The notes under the pieces were generated by a model, which was not told where the DNA came from, ran no database searches, and saw nothing but the letters and a program-made list of their open reading frames with translations. A DNA stretch of 64,000 bases, taken from positions 1 through 64,000 of the forward strand of contig NZ_JOII01000023.1 of the NCBI RefSeq assembly GCF_000719955.1, read 5' to 3'. The position numbers and the translations under genes are program-made. The stretch comes from Streptomyces albidoflavus. Its GTDB lineage: Bacteria > Actinomycetota > Actinomycetes > Streptomycetales > Streptomycetaceae. Shown one piece after another: positions 7,601-16,800 of the stretch (positions within the stretch are counted from its first letter, which is position 1; each line of letters begins with the position of its first letter).

Positions 7601-9537
7601 TGGGCCACGACACCCAGACCGAGGACTTCACCGTCGTCGGCGTCGGCGACATGTCCGGCGACGTCTTCGGCAACGGCATGCTGCTCAGCGAGCACATCCG
7701 CCTGGTCGCCGCCTTCGACCACCGCCACATCTTCATCGACCCGAACCCGGACGCCGCCACCTCCTACGCCGAGCGGCGCCGCCTCTTCGAACTGCCCCGC
7801 TCCTCCTGGGCCGACTACAACACCGACCTGATCTCGGCGGGCGGCGGCGTCTTCCCGCGCAGCGCCAAGTCGGTCACGGTCAACGCCCACATCCGCGAGG
7901 CCCTCGGCCTGCCCGCCGGGACCACCAAGATGACCCCGGCCGACCTCATGCGGGCCATCCTCACCGCCCCGGTCGACCTGCTGTGGAACGGCGGCATCGG
8001 CACCTACGTCAAGTCCTCCGCCGAGTCCGACGCGGCCGTCGGCGACAAGGCCAACGACGCCATCCGCGTCAACGGCGCCGACCTGCGGGTCAAGGTCGTC
8101 GGCGAGGGCGGCAACCTGGGCGCCACCCAGCTCGGCCGCATCGAGTTCGCCCGCGACGGCGGCAGGATCAACACCGACGCCATCGACAACAGCGCCGGCG
8201 TGGACACCTCCGACCACGAGGTGAACATCAAGATCCTGCTCAACGCGGTCGTCAACGACGGGGACATGACGGTCAAGCAGCGCAACACGCTGCTCGCCGA
8301 GATGACCGACGAGGTCGGCACGATGGTGCTGCGCAACAACTACGCGCAGAACACCGCCCTGGCGAACTCCACCGCCCAGGCCCCCTCGCTCCTCCACGCC
8401 CAGCAGCGCTTCATGCGCCGGCTGACCCGTGAGGGCGCCCTCGACCGGGCCCTGGAGTTCCTCCCCGGCGACCGGCAGATCCGCGAGCTGCTCAACAACA
8501 GCCGCGGCCTCACCCAGCCCGAACTGGCCGTGCTGCTCGCCTACACCAAGATCACCGCCGCCGAGGAGCTGATCTCCACCCGGCTCCCCGACGACCCGTA
8601 CCTGATGCGGCTGCTCCACGCCTACTTCCCGAAGGCGCTGGTCGAGAAGTTCCCCGAGCAGATCGTCGCGCACGCGCTGCGCCGCGAGATCATCACGACG
8701 ATGCTGGTCAACGACACCGTCAACACCGGTGGCGCGACCTTCCTGCACCGGCTGCGCGAGGAGACCGGGGCCTCCCTGGAGGAGATCGTCCGGGCCCAGC
8801 TCGCCGCCCGCGAGATCTTCGGCCTGAGCGCCGTCTGGGACGCCGTCGAGGCGCTCGACAACCAGGTGCCGGCCGACGTCCAGACCCGCATCCGGCTCCA
8901 CTCGCGGCGCCTGGTGGAGCGCGGCACCCGCTGGCTGCTCAACAACCGGCCGCAGCCGCTGGCCCTCGCCGACACCATCGACTTCTTCCAGAAGCGGGTC
9001 GGCGAGATCTGGGCCCAGCTCCCCACGCTGCTGCGCGGCTCCGACCTGGAGTGGTACGAGTCGATCCTCGAGGAACTGGTCGAGGCCGGGGTCCCCGAGG
9101 AACTGGCCGGGCGGGTCGCCGGGTTCTCCTCGGCCTTCCCCACCCTCGACCTGGTGGCCATCGCCGACCGCACCGACAAGGACCCGATCGCCGTGGCCGA
9201 GGTCTTCTACGACCTCGGCGACCGGCTGCGGATCACCCAGCTCATGGACCGCATCATCGAGCTGCCGCGCGCCGACCGCTGGCAGTCCATGGCCCGCGCC
9301 TCCATCCGCGAGGACCTGTACGCGGCCCACGCGGCGCTCACCGCCGACGTGCTGGACGCGGGCGGCGCCGACGCCAGCCCGAAGGAGCGGTTCGAGGCGT
9401 GGGAGCGGCAGAACGCCGCGATCCTGACCCGCGCCCGGGCCACCCTGGAGGAGATCCAGAACTCCGACGCCTTCGACCTGGCCAACCTCTCGGTCGCCAT
9501 GCGCACCATGCGCACCCTGCTCCGCAGCCGCGCCTGA
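4612..9537 (+). CDS. gdh: NAD-specific glutamate dehydrogenase, 180-kDa class
   Basis: A 1641-residue cytoplasmic enzyme that oxidises L-glutamate to 2-oxoglutarate and ammonium with NAD+. It belongs to the large GDH180 class first described in Streptomyces clavuligerus (about 1650 residues). The N-terminal ~700 residues carry ACT-like regulatory segments; the catalytic region follows, with RGGLRWSDRREDFRTEI near residue 840, the substrate-binding PVGAKGGFV near 870 and a Rossmann NAD-binding part (VVGVGDMSGDVFGNGML) near 1005. The C-terminal ~400 residues are the helical domain of this class. The ATG at 4612 has AGAGGA at 4604-4609. The gene stands alone between a 660-bp leader and a strong hairpin terminator. 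The class is often allosterically controlled by amino acids; nothing here shows which. Confidence 0.96.
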   Translation: MQTKLDEAKAELLERAAEVAENSPAGGRLPVGATGEGAPDQDSVHAFLQRYYLHTAAEDMADRDPVDMFGAAYSHYRLAENRPQGTANVRVHTPTVEENGWTSSHSVVEVVTDDMPFLVDSVTNELSRQNRGIHVVIHPQVVVRRDIAGKLVEVLPGGAAERPLDAVTESWIHVEIDRETDKSDLKQITADLLRVLSDVREAVEDWEKMRGAALHIAEDLPAEPLDDLGEEDVEEARELMRWLAADHFTFLGYREYRLMDDDSLAAVPGTGLGILRADPHQDEDRHPVSPSFERLPADARAKAREHRLLILTKANSRATVHRPSYLDYIGVKKFDAEGNVVGERRFLGLFSSAAYTESVRRVPVIRRKVADILKAAGFSPNSHDGRDLLQILETYPRDEMFQISAEELLPIATSVLYLQERRRLRLYLRKDEYGRYYSALVYLPRDRYTTGVRLRIIDILKEELGGTNVDFTAWNTESILSRLHFVVRVPSGTQLPELTDADHDRIEARLVEAARSWADGFGEALNAECGEERAAELLRRYQGAFPEGYKADHSPRAAVADLVHLERLRGEGERDFALSLYEPVGAAPDERRFKIYRTGEPVSLSAVLPVLQRLGVEVVDERPYELRRADRSTAWIYDFGLRVPGLSHANDFLGDDGRERFQEAFAATWTGAAENDGFNALVLGAGLTWREAMVLRAYAKYLRQAGSTFSQDYMEDTLRNNVHTTRLLISLFEARMAPERQAAGLELTDGILEELDGALDQVASLDEDRILRSFLTVIKATLRTNFFQHTESGEPHGYVSMKFDPQAIPDLPAPRPAFEIWVYSPRVEGVHLRFGKVARGGLRWSDRREDFRTEILGLVKAQMVKNTVIVPVGAKGGFVAKQLPDPAKDRDAWLAEGIAAYKTFISALLDITDNMVAGEVVPPADVVRHDEDDTYLVVAADKGTATFSDTANQVAADYDFWLGDAFASGGSAGYDHKGMGITARGAWESVKRHFRELGHDTQTEDFTVVGVGDMSGDVFGNGMLLSEHIRLVAAFDHRHIFIDPNPDAATSYAERRRLFELPRSSWADYNTDLISAGGGVFPRSAKSVTVNAHIREALGLPAGTTKMTPADLMRAILTAPVDLLWNGGIGTYVKSSAESDAAVGDKANDAIRVNGADLRVKVVGEGGNLGATQLGRIEFARDGGRINTDAIDNSAGVDTSDHEVNIKILLNAVVNDGDMTVKQRNTLLAEMTDEVGTMVLRNNYAQNTALANSTAQAPSLLHAQQRFMRRLTREGALDRALEFLPGDRQIRELLNNSRGLTQPELAVLLAYTKITAAEELISTRLPDDPYLMRLLHAYFPKALVEKFPEQIVAHALRREIITTMLVNDTVNTGGATFLHRLREETGASLEEIVRAQLAAREIFGLSAVWDAVEALDNQVPADVQTRIRLHSRRLVERGTRWLLNNRPQPLALADTIDFFQKRVGEIWAQLPTLLRGSDLEWYESILEELVEAGVPEELAGRVAGFSSAFPTLDLVAIADRTDKDPIAVAEVFYDLGDRLRITQLMDRIIELPRADRWQSMARASIREDLYAAHAALTADVLDAGGADASPKERFEAWERQNAAILTRARATLEEIQNSDAFDLANLSVAMRTMRTLLRSRA

Positions 9538-9556
9538 CCCGGCCCCGGACAGACCA

Positions 9557-9590
9557 CCGGCCCGCTCCCGCTTCGGCGGGGGCGGGCCGG
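9557..9590. terminator. Bidirectional hairpin terminator between gdh and galE
   Basis: A 15-bp stem (9557-9571 with 9576-9590, one G:T pair) closes a TTCG tetraloop. It lies 20 bp after the dehydrogenase stop and 34 bp from the galE stop, so it can terminate both convergent genes. Confidence 0.85.
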
Positions 9591-9623
9591 TGGCCGTAGG
9601 GGCAGGTGCCGCAGGTCCCGGGC

Positions 9624-10586
9624 CTACCGCCCGGGCCAGCCCTCCCACGCGGAGGTCACCATGTCGCGCGGCGTCAGCCGGGCCCGCCAGTCCAGGGCCT
9701 CGGCGGCGCGGGCGGTGGAGGCGACGACGCGGGCCGGGTCGCCGGGGCGGCGGGGGAGGACGACCGGGTCGATGTGCTTGCCGGTGACGTCGTTGATCAG
9801 GTCGATCAGCTCGCGGACCGAGACGCCCCGGCCGCTGCCGATGTTGACGGTCAGGTCCTCGCCGGGGGTGGCGGCGGTCAGCGCGCGGGCGGCGGCGGCG
9901 TGGGCCTCGGCGAGGTCGACCACGTGGATGTAGTCGCGGACGCAGGTGCCGTCCTCGGTCGGGTAGTCGTCGCCGAAGATCTGTGGGGGCACGCCGTCGG
10001 TGAGCCGCTCGAAGACCATCGGGACGATGTTGAAGACCCCGGTGTCGGCGAGTTCGGGAACGGCGGCGCCGGCCACGTTGAAGTACCGCAGGCAGGCGGT
10101 GCGCAGGCCGTGGGCGCGGCCGGTGGCGCGGACCAGCCACTCGCCGGCCAGCTTGGTCTCGCCGTAGGGGTTCATCGGCGCGCAGGGCGTGGACTCGGTG
10201 ACGAGGTCGACGTCGGGCATGCCGTAGACGGCGGCCGAGGAGGAGAGGACGAAGGAGTCGACGCCCGCGGCGACGGTGGCGGCCAGCAGGACGCGCAGGC
10301 CCTCGATGTTGTCGTGGTAGTAGCGCAGCGGCACCGAGACCGACTCGCCCACCTGCTTCTTCGCGGCGGTGTGGATGACGCCGGTGATGGCGTGGTCGGC
10401 GAAGACCTTGTCGAGCAGCGGCCGGTCCAGGGTGGTGCCCTGCACCAGGGTGGCGGAGGCGGGGAGGCGGCCTTCGACACCGGTGGAGAGGTCGTCGAGG
10501 ACCACGGCGCTCTCGCCGGCCTCGTCCAGGGCGCGGACTACGTGCGCACCGATGTATCCGGCGCCGCCAGTGATCAGCCAGGTCAT
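9624..10586 (-). CDS. galE: UDP-glucose 4-epimerase
   Basis: A 320-residue extended short-chain dehydrogenase that interconverts UDP-glucose and UDP-galactose, using bound NAD. The N-terminal Rossmann motif is TGGAGYIG (residues 6-13). The Ser-Ala-Ala-Val-Tyr-Gly segment and YGETK supply the Ser and Tyr-x-x-x-Lys catalytic residues, and an RYFNVAGA motif follows. Length matches the family. The ATG at 10586 begins directly at the Rossmann strand and has AGGTGA upstream; longer in-frame starts add Arg-rich sequence with no support. The gene is divergent from a glycopolymer acyltransferase gene and probably supplies UDP-Gal (or UDP-GalNAc) to the cluster at 10747-23685. A housekeeping galE in the gal operon may exist elsewhere. 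Confidence 0.93.
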   Translation of the reverse strand: MTWLITGGAGYIGAHVVRALDEAGESAVVLDDLSTGVEGRLPASATLVQGTTLDRPLLDKVFADHAITGVIHTAAKKQVGESVSVPLRYYHDNIEGLRVLLAATVAAGVDSFVLSSSAAVYGMPDVDLVTESTPCAPMNPYGETKLAGEWLVRATGRAHGLRTACLRYFNVAGAAVPELADTGVFNIVPMVFERLTDGVPPQIFGDDYPTEDGTCVRDYIHVVDLAEAHAAAARALTAATPGEDLTVNIGSGRGVSVRELIDLINDVTGKHIDPVVLPRRPGDPARVVASTARAAEALDWRARLTPRDMVTSAWEGWPGR

Positions 10587-10746
10587 GGTCACCTGTTTCG
10601 TCGTGTCCCGGGCCGCCCGTCGTACCGGGGTGCGCGGGGCGGCCCCGGGCGGCCGTGTGCCCCGACCGTATCCCCGACCGGCCCCCCGATGCCGCCAGCC
10701 GGGGCCTATCCGCCGGAGCCACGCGGCGAATGATCGACACGGCGTG

Positions 10747-12000
10747 ATGATGAAACTACCTTCGGTCGCGATGTCTGCCCTCGCCCCCGCCTCCGCGTCC
10801 CCCGCCCCCGCCCCGCCGGGCAGTCCGCCGGACGCGCTCGCCCCCGGCGGCCGGGTGGACGCGCTGACCGGGCTGCGCTTCCTCGCCGCGCTCGCCGTCT
10901 TCGCCCACCACTTCACCGGGCTCGGCGGACCGGGGAGCGGGGTGGCCCGGGTCCCGGCCTTCTTCCCGTACACCACGATGGGGGTGCACGGGGTCGGGTT
11001 CTTCTTCGTGCTCTCCGGGTTCCTGCTGGCCTGGGGGTATCGGCCGGGCACCTCCGCCCGGCTCTTCTACTGGCGGCGCGCCGGGCGGATCTGGCCCGCC
11101 CACCTCGCCGCCAGCCTGCTCGCCCTGGTGCTGCTCTTCTGGTGGGGCGGCCGGGCCACCGACGCCTTCTCGGTGCTGGCCTCGGTCCTGCTCGTGCAGA
11201 CCTGGTTCCCCGGGGTGACCCCGACCCTGCCGGGCAACAGCGTCGCCTGGACCCTCAGCGTCGAACTCTTCTTCTACGCCCTCTTCCCGCTGCTCGTCCG
11301 GGGGGCGCTGGCCCTGCGGACCCGCACCCTCCTCGCCGTCTCCGCCGGTTCGCTCGCCGTCATGGCCGCCGTCAACCTCTGGCTGCTGACCCACCTCTCC
11401 GGGGCGGCCGCCGAGTGGGTGATGCGCCACCCGCTGGCCCGGCTCCCGGAGTTCGGGCTCGGGCTGGCCGTGGCCCTGGCCCTGCGCCGGGGGCTGCGTC
11501 CGGCGCTGCGGGCCTGGCCTGTGGTGGTGGCGCTGGCCGCGTACACGGTGGCGTACACCCGGCGCGCGGAGTGGGCGGGGGAGGGAGCCGTGGTGCTGGA
11601 GGCGACGGTGCGGCCGGTGGTGGCGGTGCTCGCGGTGGGGCTGGTGGTCGCCTGCGTGGTGCGGGCCACCGGCGGCGGGACGCGGGGCGAGGGGTGGCTG
11701 GCCTCACCGGTGATGGTCCGGCTCGGCCTCTGGTCATACGCCTTCTACCTGCTGCACCAGACGCTCAACTACGCCATCACCGACCGCTGGGGGCACCAGC
11801 CGGCCGGCGGGGTGGCGCTCTTCACCATGATCGGGACGGCGGTGGTGGCGACCGCGCTGGCCGGGGCGCTCTACCACGGGCTGGAGGAGCCGGCCCGGCG
11901 CTGGTGGGCGGCGCGTCCGCCGCGCTGGGTGACCGGCGGAGGTGACCTGCGGCGGGTTCGGGCGTTGTTCCTCCCACACAGGAGCGGGGGACCTTCATGA
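10747..12000 (+). CDS. Membrane O-acyltransferase (OafA/acyltransferase-3 family)
   Basis: A ~417-residue polytopic membrane protein predicted to transfer acetyl or similar groups to an exported glycan. Residues 35-60 (VDALTGLRFLAALAVFAHHF) carry the family RxxA...H motif with the catalytic-site His, followed by FFVLSGFLLAWGY. About ten hydrophobic segments span the rest, and ALYHGLEEPARRW is the conserved C-terminal E-x-P block. The start is uncertain: ATG at 10747, GTG at 10744 or ATG at 10771 are all in frame with poor ribosome sites. Its TGA overlaps the GAGGAG ribosome site of the next gene, so the two are probably cotranslated. Context indicates decoration of a surface polymer. Confidence 0.88.
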   Translation: MMKLPSVAMSALAPASASPAPAPPGSPPDALAPGGRVDALTGLRFLAALAVFAHHFTGLGGPGSGVARVPAFFPYTTMGVHGVGFFFVLSGFLLAWGYRPGTSARLFYWRRAGRIWPAHLAASLLALVLLFWWGGRATDAFSVLASVLLVQTWFPGVTPTLPGNSVAWTLSVELFFYALFPLLVRGALALRTRTLLAVSAGSLAVMAAVNLWLLTHLSGAAAEWVMRHPLARLPEFGLGLAVALALRRGLRPALRAWPVVVALAAYTVAYTRRAEWAGEGAVVLEATVRPVVAVLAVGLVVACVVRATGGGTRGEGWLASPVMVRLGLWSYAFYLLHQTLNYAITDRWGHQPAGGVALFTMIGTAVVATALAGALYHGLEEPARRWWAARPPRWVTGGGDLRRVRALFLPHRSGGPS

Positions 12001-12010
12001 GGAGTCGCGC

Positions 12011-12775
12011 ATGCACCGATCGGCCTACGAGCAGATGCAGCTCTGCGTCGCCGCCTACCTCCCCACCGGCCGCCGCGTCCACGTCGTCGACCTCGGCTCC
12101 CGCGTCTCCGACGGCCAGAAGCTGACCCACCGCACCCTGCTGGAGGGGTACGACGTCGCCTACACCGGCGTCGACGTGCGCCCCGGCGCCAACGTCGACC
12201 GCGTGATGACCGCCCCCTACCGGGTGCCCGTCAAGTCCTCCAGCGCCGACGTGGTCCTCTCCGGGCAGGCCTTCGAGCACATCCCGTTCTTCTGGGCGTC
12301 GATGCTGGAGATCACCCGCGTCCTCAAGCCGGGCGGCCTCGCCTTCGTCACCGCCCCCTCGCGCGGCCACGCCCACGACGCCCAGGACTGCTGGCGGTAC
12401 TACCCCGACGGCTTCCGCGCGCTGGCCGCCTACTGCCGGCTCGACCTGCGCGAGGCGTACACCGACTTCCCGCCCGCCGAGGGCATCCGGCACGCCTACC
12501 GCGCCATCGACGCCAAACACGCCTACTGGGGCGACTCCGTCGGCGTCTTCCAGAAGCCCCGCAACCACCCCCGCCTGACCATGGCCCTGGTCCGCGCCAC
12601 CACCCTCTGGTGGGCCAACCGCGTCGGCGGCGTCGACTCCGTCCCGCTGCCCGCGCCGCTCCCCGGCCGCGAGCACTGCGGCCGGCCCGCCCCGAGCGCG
12701 CCGGTGCCCGCGCCCGCCACCGAGCCGGACCCGGACCGGACACGCCAGGGCGCCCCCGGCCGCGCGGGTGCGTAA
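12011..12775 (+). CDS. SAM-dependent class I methyltransferase
   Basis: A 254-residue soluble methyltransferase. VHVVDLGSRVSDGQ near residue 20-33 is the SAM-binding motif I, VDVRPGANVD motif II, and SSADVVLSGQAFEHI with the later ITRVLKPGGLAFV motifs III-IV, the usual order for class I enzymes (Methyltransf_11 type). The C-terminal 40 residues are Pro-rich and probably disordered. The ATG at 12011 has GAGGAG at 11999-12004, which overlaps the stop of the acyltransferase gene. With the TylF-like gene downstream, it likely methylates a sugar or the end of a surface glycan; the acceptor is not visible from sequence. Confidence 0.85.
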   Translation: MHRSAYEQMQLCVAAYLPTGRRVHVVDLGSRVSDGQKLTHRTLLEGYDVAYTGVDVRPGANVDRVMTAPYRVPVKSSSADVVLSGQAFEHIPFFWASMLEITRVLKPGGLAFVTAPSRGHAHDAQDCWRYYPDGFRALAAYCRLDLREAYTDFPPAEGIRHAYRAIDAKHAYWGDSVGVFQKPRNHPRLTMALVRATTLWWANRVGGVDSVPLPAPLPGREHCGRPAPSAPVPAPATEPDPDRTRQGAPGRAGA

Positions 12776-12842
12776 GCCACTTATCAACCCTCAGTTGACG
12801 AGACGTGACATCTGGGACAAGGCGTGCGTACTGTCAGGTGGC

Positions 12843-13655
12843 ATGGCATGGAAGAACACGGTGAACTCCGTCCTCAAGCAGCTCACCGGATACCACCTCA
12901 CCCGCGCCGCCGTCCCGGCTCCCCGCGTCGCACCGGTCCCCGCCCCCGAGCCGGCGCCGAAGCCCCGGCCGAAGAAGTTCCACCTCCCCGAGGACTACGA
13001 CGAGGAGGCCAAGGAGACCGTCCGCGCCGTCAAGCCGTGGACCATGACCTCCCCGGAGCGGCTCAACGCCTTCATCCTCGCCACCCGGTACGTGGTGCGC
13101 CACCAGATCCCCGGCGCCGTCGTGGAGTGCGGGGTCTGGCGCGGCGGTTCGATGCAGGCCGCCGCCCGGACGCTGCTGAGCCTGGACGCCGCCGACCGCG
13201 ACCTCTACCTCTTCGACACCTTCGAGGGCATGCCGCCGCCCACCGAGGAGGACCTGCGCCGCGACGGCCGCTCCGCCGGGGAACTCCTCGCCGCCCAGGG
13301 CAAGGACCGCCCCATCTGGGCCGTCGCCTCCCTCGACGACGTACAGGCCGGCTTCGACCAGGTGCCCTACCCCAAGGAGCGGCTCCACTACGTGCAGGGC
13401 CTGGTCGAGAAGACCGTCCCCGCCGAGGCGCCCGAGCAGATCTCCGTCCTGCGCCTGGACACCGACTGGTACGCCTCCACCCGGCACGAGCTGGAACACC
13501 TCTACCCCCGGCTGGTCTCCGGCGGCGTCCTGCTCATCGACGACTACGGCTACTGGCAGGGCTCGCGCCGGGCCGTCGACGAGTTCCTGGAGGCCACCGG
13601 CGAGCGGCTGCTCCTGCTCCGCATGGACGAGGGCCGCATCGCGGTCAAGCCCTGA
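12843..13655 (+). CDS. TylF/MycF-family O-methyltransferase
   Basis: A 270-residue SAM- and Mg2+-dependent methyltransferase of the family that O-methylates deoxysugars in macrolides and sugars in surface glycans. GAVVECGVWRGGSMQ (about residues 97-111) is the SAM-binding motif; LFDTFEGMP and LRLDTDWYAST contain the acidic metal ligands, and GGVLLIDDYGYW is also typical. The Pro-rich stretch at residues 20-45 is a linker. ATG at 12843 is preferred because AGGTGG lies 4-9 nt upstream and the family begins there. It follows the other methyltransferase by 67 bp and precedes the polymerase-like genes, so sugar methylation of a wall glycopolymer is the best guess. Confidence 0.88.
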   Translation: MAWKNTVNSVLKQLTGYHLTRAAVPAPRVAPVPAPEPAPKPRPKKFHLPEDYDEEAKETVRAVKPWTMTSPERLNAFILATRYVVRHQIPGAVVECGVWRGGSMQAAARTLLSLDAADRDLYLFDTFEGMPPPTEEDLRRDGRSAGELLAAQGKDRPIWAVASLDDVQAGFDQVPYPKERLHYVQGLVEKTVPAEAPEQISVLRLDTDWYASTRHELEHLYPRLVSGGVLLIDDYGYWQGSRRAVDEFLEATGERLLLLRMDEGRIAVKP

Positions 13656-13854
13656 CGCGCCCCGCCCCGCCCGGCCACCTGGCCGCCCCGGCGCCCGTCA
13701 CCCGAACGGACCTGCGCAAGTGACCTGTGCCGGGGTGCCGGGTTGTTAACCCTTGAGGGGTGCCTCGCACCGGAGCTGCCGGGCACCCCCACCGGGCCCC
13801 GGCGGGACGCCTTCCCCCCGTCACCCCAGTCTCCGGAAGGATCGTGCGCCGCGC

Positions 13855-16800
13855 ATGACACCCCGACTCACCGTCGTCGTCCCCGTCTACAACGTCGAGG
13901 AGTACCTCGACGCCTGCCTCGCCTCACTGGGCCGGCAGACGATGCGGGACCTGGAGGTCGTCATGGTCGACGACGGTTCGACGGACTCCAGCGCACGGAT
14001 CGCCCAGGCCCACGCCGCCCGGGACTCCCGGTTCCGCCTGGTCCAGCAGGAGAACGCGGGCCTCGGCGCCGCCCGCAACACCGGCGTCCGGCACGCCACC
14101 GGCGCGTACCTCGCCTTCGTCGACAGCGACGACGTCATCCCCGAGGACGCCTACGCGCTGATGCTGGACACCCTGGAGCGCAGCGGCTCCGACTTCGTCA
14201 CCGGCAACGTCCACCGGCTCAAGACCGACGGCACCACCGAGCAGTCGCCGATGTTCCGGCGGGCCATGTCCACCACCCGGCTCACCACCCACGTCCTGCG
14301 CGACTGGGACCTGCTCGGCGACCGGATCGCCTGCAACAAGGTGTTCCGCAAGGACTTCTGGGACAAGCACGCCCTCGCCTTCCCCGAAGGGGTGCTCTTC
14401 GAGGACATCCCCGTCATCGTCCCCGCCCACTTCCTCGCCGGCAGCGTCGACGTCCTCAGCGACACCGTGTACCTCTGGCGCGACCGGCACGGCTCCATCA
14501 GCAACAAGCGCGCCCTGCCCCGCGCCGTCCACGACCGCACCGCCGCCGTCACCACCGCCAGCACCTTCCTCGGCCGCCGCCTCGCCGAAGCCGCCGGCAC
14601 CCCCTTCGAGGCCGACTGGGCCGAGGCCAAGCGCCGCTACGACCAGTCCGTCCTCGCCGGCGACCTCTGGATGTTCATGGAGGCGCTGCCCGACGGCGAC
14701 GACGCCTACCACCAGGCCTTCCTCGACCACGCCAACGCCTTCGCCGACCACGCCGACCCGGCCGCCCTCGCCGCCCTCCCTCTCCACCTGCGCGCCAAGT
14801 GGGCCCTCATCCGCCGTCGCCGCCTGCCCGAACTCCTCGACCTGATGGCCTTCGTCCGCGCCAACCCGGACGCCTTCCAGGTCCGGGGCCTGGCCCGCCG
14901 CCGCGCCGCCTACCCGGTCACCCGCGCCCCGCTGCCCGCCCCCGCGACCCGGCTGCGCCCCCGCGACCTGCCGCTCATCGCCCGCGTCACCCGCGCCCAC
15001 TGGGAGGACGGCAAGCTCCACCTCACCGGCTACGCCTACGTCCGCAACCTGCCACCCGGCCGCCTCCAGGCCCGCGGCAAGGCCCTGTGGCTGCGGGCCG
15101 GACGCCACCGCGTCGTCCCGCTGAAGGTCCGCCCGGTCCGCTCCCGGGAGGCCACCTACAGCTCCCGGCAGGCCCTGCACCGCTACGACCGGGCCGGGTT
15201 CACCACCGTCGTCGACCCGGCCCGGCTCTCCACCGGCCGCCCCAGCACCACCTGGAAGCTGGAGATGGCCGCCGTCGGCGGGCTGCTGCCGCGCACCGGG
15301 CCGGTCCGGATGGCCGGACTCGACGGGCTGCCCGTGCACTACCTGGGGGAGTTCCGCCGGGTCGGGGCCACCCTCAGCGCCGGGCGGCTGCGGCTGCGCG
15401 CCGAGAACGTGCCCTCCCGCCTCGCCGCCCACCACGACGAGGACGGCACCCTCCACCTCGAAGGCCACCTCGCCGCCACCCCGCCCACCGGCGCGGAGGC
15501 GTGGGCCGGGCTGCGCGCCACCAACTGGTACACCAAGGAGACCCTCGACCTGCCGATCGGCCTCGACGGGAAGACCTTCACCGCCGAACTGCCGCTGGCC
15601 GCCCTCGCCGAGGGGGCCGAACCCCTCGGCCCCGACGCCCCCGTCCGCCGCCCGCAGCCCTGGGGCGTCTCGCTGTTCCGCGCCGATGGCACCACCAGCC
15701 CCGTCGCCGTCCACCCCGAGATCGAGTCCGGCCGCTACCCGCTCGGCGAGGGCCGCGAACTGCTCGTCGGCGCCAACTCCGCCGGCAACCTGGAACTGCG
15801 CGACCAGCCCGTGCGGCCCATCGTCACCGAGCTGACCTGGCCCCCGCGCGGCCCCCTCACCCTCGCCGGGAGCTTCCCCGCCGCCGACGACAGGCGGCGC
15901 GAACTCGTCCTCGTCCACGGCACCCACGGCGAGGAGACCGTCCTCGACGCCCACCGCGACGGACCGCGCTTCACCGCCTCCCTCACCCCCGAGGCCGTCC
16001 ACGGGCCCGGCGGCACCCTGCCGCTCGCCGAGGGGAACTGGACGATGTTCCTGCGTCGCCCCGGCGAGGCCGACCCCGCGCTCTACACCCCGGTGCACAT
16101 CGCGCCCGTCCTGCACACCGGGCTGCCGCTCGCCCGCCACCTCGGCGGCCGCGAGTTCCTCGTCGAACGCCGCCACTACGACCGGCTCCAGCTCCACTCC
16201 GGCTCCTCCCTGCCCGCCGCCGACCGGGGCCGCACCCAGCAGAAGGCGCTGCGGGCCGCGTACACCACGCAGCGGGCGCGCGGGCCGCTGCGTGACGCCG
16301 TGCTCTACAGCAGCTTCGACGGGCGCCAGTACTCCGACTCGCCGCGCGCCGTCCACGAGGAACTGGCCGCCCGCGACACCTCCCTCACCCACCTGTGGAC
16401 CGTCCGCGACCAGCAGGTCGACCTGCCGCCGGGGCTCACCCCCGTCGCCCTGTGGAGCGCCGAGTGGTACGAGGCGCTGGCCCGCTCCCGGCACATCGTC
16501 ACCAACACCCAGCTCCCCGAGTGGTTCGAGCGCGCCGAGGGCCAGTACGTCGTGCAGACCTGGCACGGCACCCCGCTCAAGCGGATCGGCCGCGACCTGG
16601 CCGGGTCGCCCGCCGCCGACCCGCACTACATCGCCGCGCTGCCGCACCGCAGCGCCCAGTGGTCACTGCTGGTCTCGCCGAACCGGTTCTCCACGCCGAT
16701 CCTGCGCCACGCCTTCGGCTACACCGGGCCCGTCCTGGAGTCCGGCTACCCCCGCAACGACCTGCTGGACGCCCACGGCCGTGCCGAGCGCGCCGCCCGG

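Noticed and set aside
3571..10740. Very long minus-strand open frame opposite the glutamate dehydrogenase gene
   Set aside because: In GC-rich DNA the frame complementary to a real gene often lacks stops. The translation is low-complexity and the plus strand encodes a complete conserved enzyme.
13924..16647. Long minus-strand frame opposite the first GT2/TagF fusion gene, and a similar one at 17172-20273
   Set aside because: Both are shadows of conserved genes, rich in Gly/Val/Asp/Gln without motifs.
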